15,958 nucleotides of DNA from CAVHXA01 sp963639765. GTDB lineage: Bacteria > Bacillota > Clostridia > Oscillospirales > Oscillospiraceae. Both the position numbers and the translations under genes were made by a program. Position 1 is the stretch's first letter. The number at the start of each line of letters is the position of its first letter. Positions 14,183 through 15,958 of the stretch are shown piece after piece. The notes beneath the pieces were generated by a model, which was not told the DNA's origin, made no database searches, and saw only the letters and a list, made by a program, of their open reading frames with translations. The stretch covers positions 1-15,958 of the forward strand of contig CAVHXA010000039.1 in the NCBI GenBank assembly GCA_963639765.1, given 5' to 3'.

Positions 14183-14246
14183 GGCAGCACCGCACGGTTC
14201 GTCTGCACCTGTCTCATTATGCGGTGCTGCCTGACGAATATTTTTT
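14183..14246 (+). terminator. Candidate terminator of the precursor operon
   Basis: A perfect 11-bp inverted repeat GGCAGCACCGC (14183-14193)/GCGGTGCTGCC (14221-14231) with a 27-base loop, followed after nine bases by TTTTTT. The long loop and the gap before the T run make it a weak terminator, and it overlaps a dispersed repeat. It lies about 130 bases after the second precursor; between them only small hairpins (for example ATTCT/AGAAT near 14079-14096) are seen. Confidence 0.45.
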
Positions 14247-14256
14247 GGAAAACCTC

Positions 14257-14285
14257 TTGCAAAAACCAGGCGCATGTGTTATTAT
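14257..14285 (+). promoter_or_regulatory. Promoter of tRNA-Pro
   Basis: -35 TTGCAA (14257-14262), a 17-base spacer and -10 TATTAT (14280-14285), placing the start about 20 bases ahead of the tRNA. Confidence 0.7.
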
Positions 14286-14312
14286 ACCTTCGCTGTTCGA
14301 GACAGCCCAAAT

Positions 14313-14386
14313 CCGGGTGTGGCGAAGTTTGGTATCGCGCTTGAATGGGGTTCAAGAGGCCGCTAGTTCGAATCTAGTCACTCGGA
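14313..14386 (+). tRNA. tRNA-Pro (GGG)
   Basis: A complete cloverleaf. The acceptor CCGGGTG (14313-14319) pairs with CACTCGG (14379-14385), including one G-T pair. The D-stem is GCGA/TCGC. The anticodon stem CTTGA/TCAAG encloses loop ATGGGGT, anticodon GGG. The T-arm is GCTAG-TTCGAAT-CTAGT and discriminator A is at 14386. CCA is not encoded. It stands alone and may be an integration site for the element to its right. Confidence 0.93.
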
Positions 14387-14391
14387 TATGG

Positions 14392-14432
14392 AAATAGCCT
14401 TGACCTGTAAGGGTTTGAGGCTATTTTCTTTT
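14392..14432 (+). terminator. Terminator of tRNA-Pro
   Basis: AAATAGCCT (14392-14400) pairs with AGGCTATTT (14418-14426), a 9-bp stem with a 17-base loop, followed by TCTTTT. It begins five bases after the tRNA. Confidence 0.75.
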
Positions 14433-14504
14433 GCTCTCAAGAGGCTCCTGAAGGACCATGTCTAACACTTTTTCTAACAGGTTTTAATCACGAGTTAGAA
14501 TCGG

Positions 14505-14555
14505 AAAAAATGGGCACGTCCTCGGGGGCTGTGAAGAGGATGCTGCCCATTTTTT
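14505..14555. terminator. Long bidirectional terminator-like hairpin
   Basis: AAAAAATGGGCA (14505-14516) pairs with TGCCCATTTTTT (14544-14555), a perfect 12-bp stem. Inner bases GTCCTC and GAGGAT extend the pairing. A/T runs on both sides let it work in either direction. No gene ends nearby on either strand. Just upstream, TCTAACA occurs twice (14461-14467, 14473-14479) with an inverted GTTAGA at 14494-14499. Confidence 0.7.
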
Positions 14556-14599
14556 CTGCAAAAATAATGTGTATTTGTCTTGATTGAATAGGAAAGGAC

Positions 14600-14628
14600 G
14601 GCTCCGCAGAGACGCGGAGCCTTTTTAT
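14600..14628 (+). terminator. Intrinsic terminator with no evident gene
   Basis: GGCTCCGC (14600-14607) and GCGGAGCC (14614-14621) form an 8-bp perfect stem with loop AGAGAC, followed by TTTTTAT. It follows the previous hairpin by 44 bases, with no reading frame between them, so it either belongs to a small untranslated RNA or is left over from a lost gene. Confidence 0.7.
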
Positions 14629-14654
14629 ATTACTTGGAAATAAGTTTTATTATA

Positions 14655-14897
14655 TTACCAGCCCTTGTCCCGTTCTACAAAATCCTGGATAATGAATTCC
14701 GGCTCTTTGTTTTTTCTCAAAATGGCAGCACACAAACTATGACCAAAAACACAGCCCACATCAATAATAATAGAGCCGGACGGTGTGTAGAACGGAACTC
14801 CTTTTTGGGGAGTGTGCCCACAAATAACCTGTTTTTCTCTTGGACGGGAAGCTGGTTTTAATTCAGATTGTTTCGGATTCGCTAAGTTGGCGGGATG
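14655..14897 (-). pseudogene. C-terminal remnant of a metallophosphoesterase (Ser/Thr phosphatase-like)
   Basis: The minus strand is open for 80 codons before TAA at 14657-14655 but has no usable start codon near its beginning. Roughly the last 58 codons (14655-14834) read VICGHTPQKGVPFY, then a strand ending IIIDVGC, and finish in FIIQDFVERDKGW. The GHTP block and the following IDxG strand match the end of calcineurin-like phosphoesterases. The catalytic metal-binding N-terminus is missing, and the upstream codons do not look like the family, so a break lies near 14835. It is most simply the stump of a gene truncated by deletion or by arrival of neighbouring DNA. The plus-strand frame across the same bases is an antisense shadow. 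Confidence 0.65.
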
Positions 14898-14958
14898 TTA
14901 CGCCCTCCGTACATCACGCGCGCGATATAGACTGTATTTCGTGACTCATCTGTTTGAA

Positions 14959-14979
14959 ATCAAGCTTTTACCGCTTGAT
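14959..14979. promoter_or_regulatory. Candidate operator of the XRE regulator
   Basis: Inverted repeat ATCAAGC (14959-14965)/GCTTGAT (14973-14979), with a 7-base centre. The right arm overlaps the -35 box of the XRE promoter almost completely, the usual position for autorepression by a control protein of a restriction-modification unit. Confidence 0.5.
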
Positions 14980-15003
14980 AAAACGCCTAATTTACGGTAT
15001 AAT
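14975..15003 (+). promoter_or_regulatory. Sigma-A promoter of the XRE-methyltransferase unit
   Basis: -35 TTGATA (14975-14980), a 17-base spacer and a perfect -10 TATAAT (14998-15003). The predicted start near 15010 leaves a leader of about 30 bases carrying CAAGGAG before ATG 15042. Confidence 0.82.
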
Positions 15004-15041
15004 ACGGAATAAGTCGGGATAATTCGCAAGGAGACTGCTTA

Positions 15042-15299
15042 ATGAGTTTAGGAGAGATTATTCGCATTACCCGTCAGAAAGCTTTTTATACGCAAGAAGA
15101 TTTCGCCAAGGAACTTGATGTTGCGCTTTCGACGGTTAATCGTTGGGAATTAAATAAAGCAAAGCCGAATGTCAAGGCAATGAAAACAATCAAAACATTC
15201 TGCGAGAAAAACAATCTCGATTTCGGAGAGATTGAAGATGAATGGCTGTACCATTCAAAGGAAGGGGCAAACTATGGCAACGATAAACGAATTGATTGA
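15042..15299 (+). CDS. XRE-family helix-turn-helix regulator (probable control protein)
   Basis: An 85-residue DNA-binding protein consisting almost wholly of one XRE/Cro-CI helix-turn-helix. Residues about 5-60 carry the pattern LGEIIRITRQKA, then TQEDFAKELDVALSTVNRWE (positions 17-36) and the PNVKAMKTIKTFC helix. The start ATG 15042 follows CAAGGAG. Its last 26 bases overlap the methyltransferase gene in another frame, so the two are co-transcribed and probably translationally coupled. The inverted repeat over the -35 box of its promoter suggests it controls its own unit, as C proteins of restriction-modification systems do (family knowledge; the role here is inferred). Base composition is more AT-rich than the RiPP cluster. 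Confidence 0.85.
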   Translation: MSLGEIIRITRQKAFYTQEDFAKELDVALSTVNRWELNKAKPNVKAMKTIKTFCEKNNLDFGEIEDEWLYHSKEGANYGNDKRID

Positions 15300-15958
15300 G
15301 CAGATAGAAAATCCCGAGCTTCGCAAAAGAATTGCGGACGAGGTTAAAAAGCTCAACAAGACGAAAAAATTCGGTCTTGTTTTTGAGGAGCATCTGCCGG
15401 AATGCACGCCGCTTTACGATATCCCCGTGAAAAAAGGCAGCAAAGTCGCGAAATACGATGAATCGCGCAGACCTGATATGAAAACGATCTATACCGTTTT
15501 GAACATTGAAGGTGGCAGAGCCGTATGCCTTGCGGAAGGTTCAGACAGAGCGCAGACATTCGATGTAAGCGACCTGGTGTGCGCCGCAAAATTCGGCGAG
15601 CCGATTTATCCGTACTTAAAGCCCATTGACTCTGTCTGCAACGCGCCGGACAGCGATCTCTGGCATACGCTCATCGAGGCAGACAACTACCATGCCCTGC
15701 AGCTGCTGGAGTATCTCTATGCGGGCAAGGTGGACTGTATCTATATCGACCCGCCCTATAACACCGGCGCGAAGGACTGGAAATACAACAACGACTATGT
15801 GGACGGTGCCGACAGCTACCGCCACAGCAAGTGGCTCTCCTTCATGCAGCGCCGCCTGAAGCTGGCAAAGAAGCTGCTCAACCCAAAAGATTCCGTGCTC
15901 ATCGTGACCATTGATGAAAAGGAATACCTGCATCTCGGTTGTCTGCTGGAGGAAATGT
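15274..15958 (+). CDS. Type III-like adenine-specific DNA methyltransferase (Mod), 3' end outside window
   Basis: An open frame runs from ATG 15274 to the window edge (228 codons shown) without a stop. It follows AAGGAAGGGG and overlaps the XRE gene. After an N-terminal region of about 130 residues, the segment LIEADNYHALQLLEYL leads to the catalytic motif IV DPPYNTG at residues 159-165, then WLSFMQRRLKLAKKLL and VLIVTIDEKEYLHLG. This is the COG2189 group of N6-adenine methyltransferases, where DPPY precedes the SAM-binding motif. The SAM motif and target recognition region must lie downstream, probably followed by a res helicase-nuclease gene. It methylates adenine to protect host DNA (family role). 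The first 110 or so codons look more AT-rich than the rest. A solitary phage-type methyltransferase cannot be excluded. Confidence 0.87.
   Translation, partial: MATINELIEQIENPELRKRIADEVKKLNKTKKFGLVFEEHLPECTPLYDIPVKKGSKVAKYDESRRPDMKTIYTVLNIEGGRAVCLAEGSDRAQTFDVSDLVCAAKFGEPIYPYLKPIDSVCNAPDSDLWHTLIEADNYHALQLLEYLYAGKVDCIYIDPPYNTGAKDWKYNNDYVDGADSYRHSKWLSFMQRRLKLAKKLLNPKDSVLIVTIDEKEYLHLGCLLEEM

Noticed and set aside
14634..14861. A 75-codon plus-strand open frame
   Set aside because: No ribosome binding site, no family resemblance, and the opposite strand carries the phosphoesterase remnant.

Overview
The window looks like a chromosomal segment of a fairly GC-rich Gram-positive gut anaerobe of the class Clostridia, most likely an Oscillospiraceae/Ruminococcaceae relative (inference). 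The grounds are strong AGGAGG ribosome binding sites, consensus sigma-A promoters, tRNA genes that only partly encode CCA, a Clostridium-type hexameric glutamate dehydrogenase, an Fe-S/FMN/FAD 'old yellow' reductase, and an NHLM-type RiPP export cassette. No rRNA or marker gene allows a species call.

Left part (1-4507): a tRNA cluster (partial Val, then Asp, Phe, Gly, Cys) ends in a terminator. It is followed by two single-gene metabolic transcription units, each with its own promoter and terminator: a TMADH/2,4-dienoyl-CoA-reductase-like flavoprotein with an odd Gly/Pro-rich insert, and gdhA with a structured leader. Next comes a minus-strand two-gene operon (8031 down to 4567): a MATE efflux pump and a HelD-like superfamily 1 helicase.

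Central part (8090-14231): divergent from the MATE promoter, a consensus promoter at 8292-8320 drives three export genes: a very short HlyD-type membrane fusion protein, a C39 peptidase/ABC transporter with an intact Cys-His-Asp triad, and a second ABC transporter with a non-peptidase N-terminal domain. Two overlapping precursor peptide genes with their own consensus promoter follow. Their leaders are almost identical and end in GG, and their cores are unrelated. This fits the NHLM (Nif11/nitrile hydratase leader microcin) export layout: the C39 domain would cut the leaders after GG and the paired ABC proteins plus the mini-fusion protein would export the cores. No modification enzyme is encoded in the window, and this is its most interesting feature.

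Right part (14257-15958): tRNA-Pro(GGG) with its own promoter and terminator, then about 250 bases holding only hairpins, then a start-less metallophosphoesterase remnant on the minus strand. A restriction-modification-like unit follows: an XRE regulator, with a candidate operator overlapping its own promoter, that overlaps the start of a Type III-like adenine methyltransferase cut by the window edge. The tRNA junction, the gene remnant and the more AT-rich sequence suggest the edge of an accessory island downstream of tRNA-Pro (inference).
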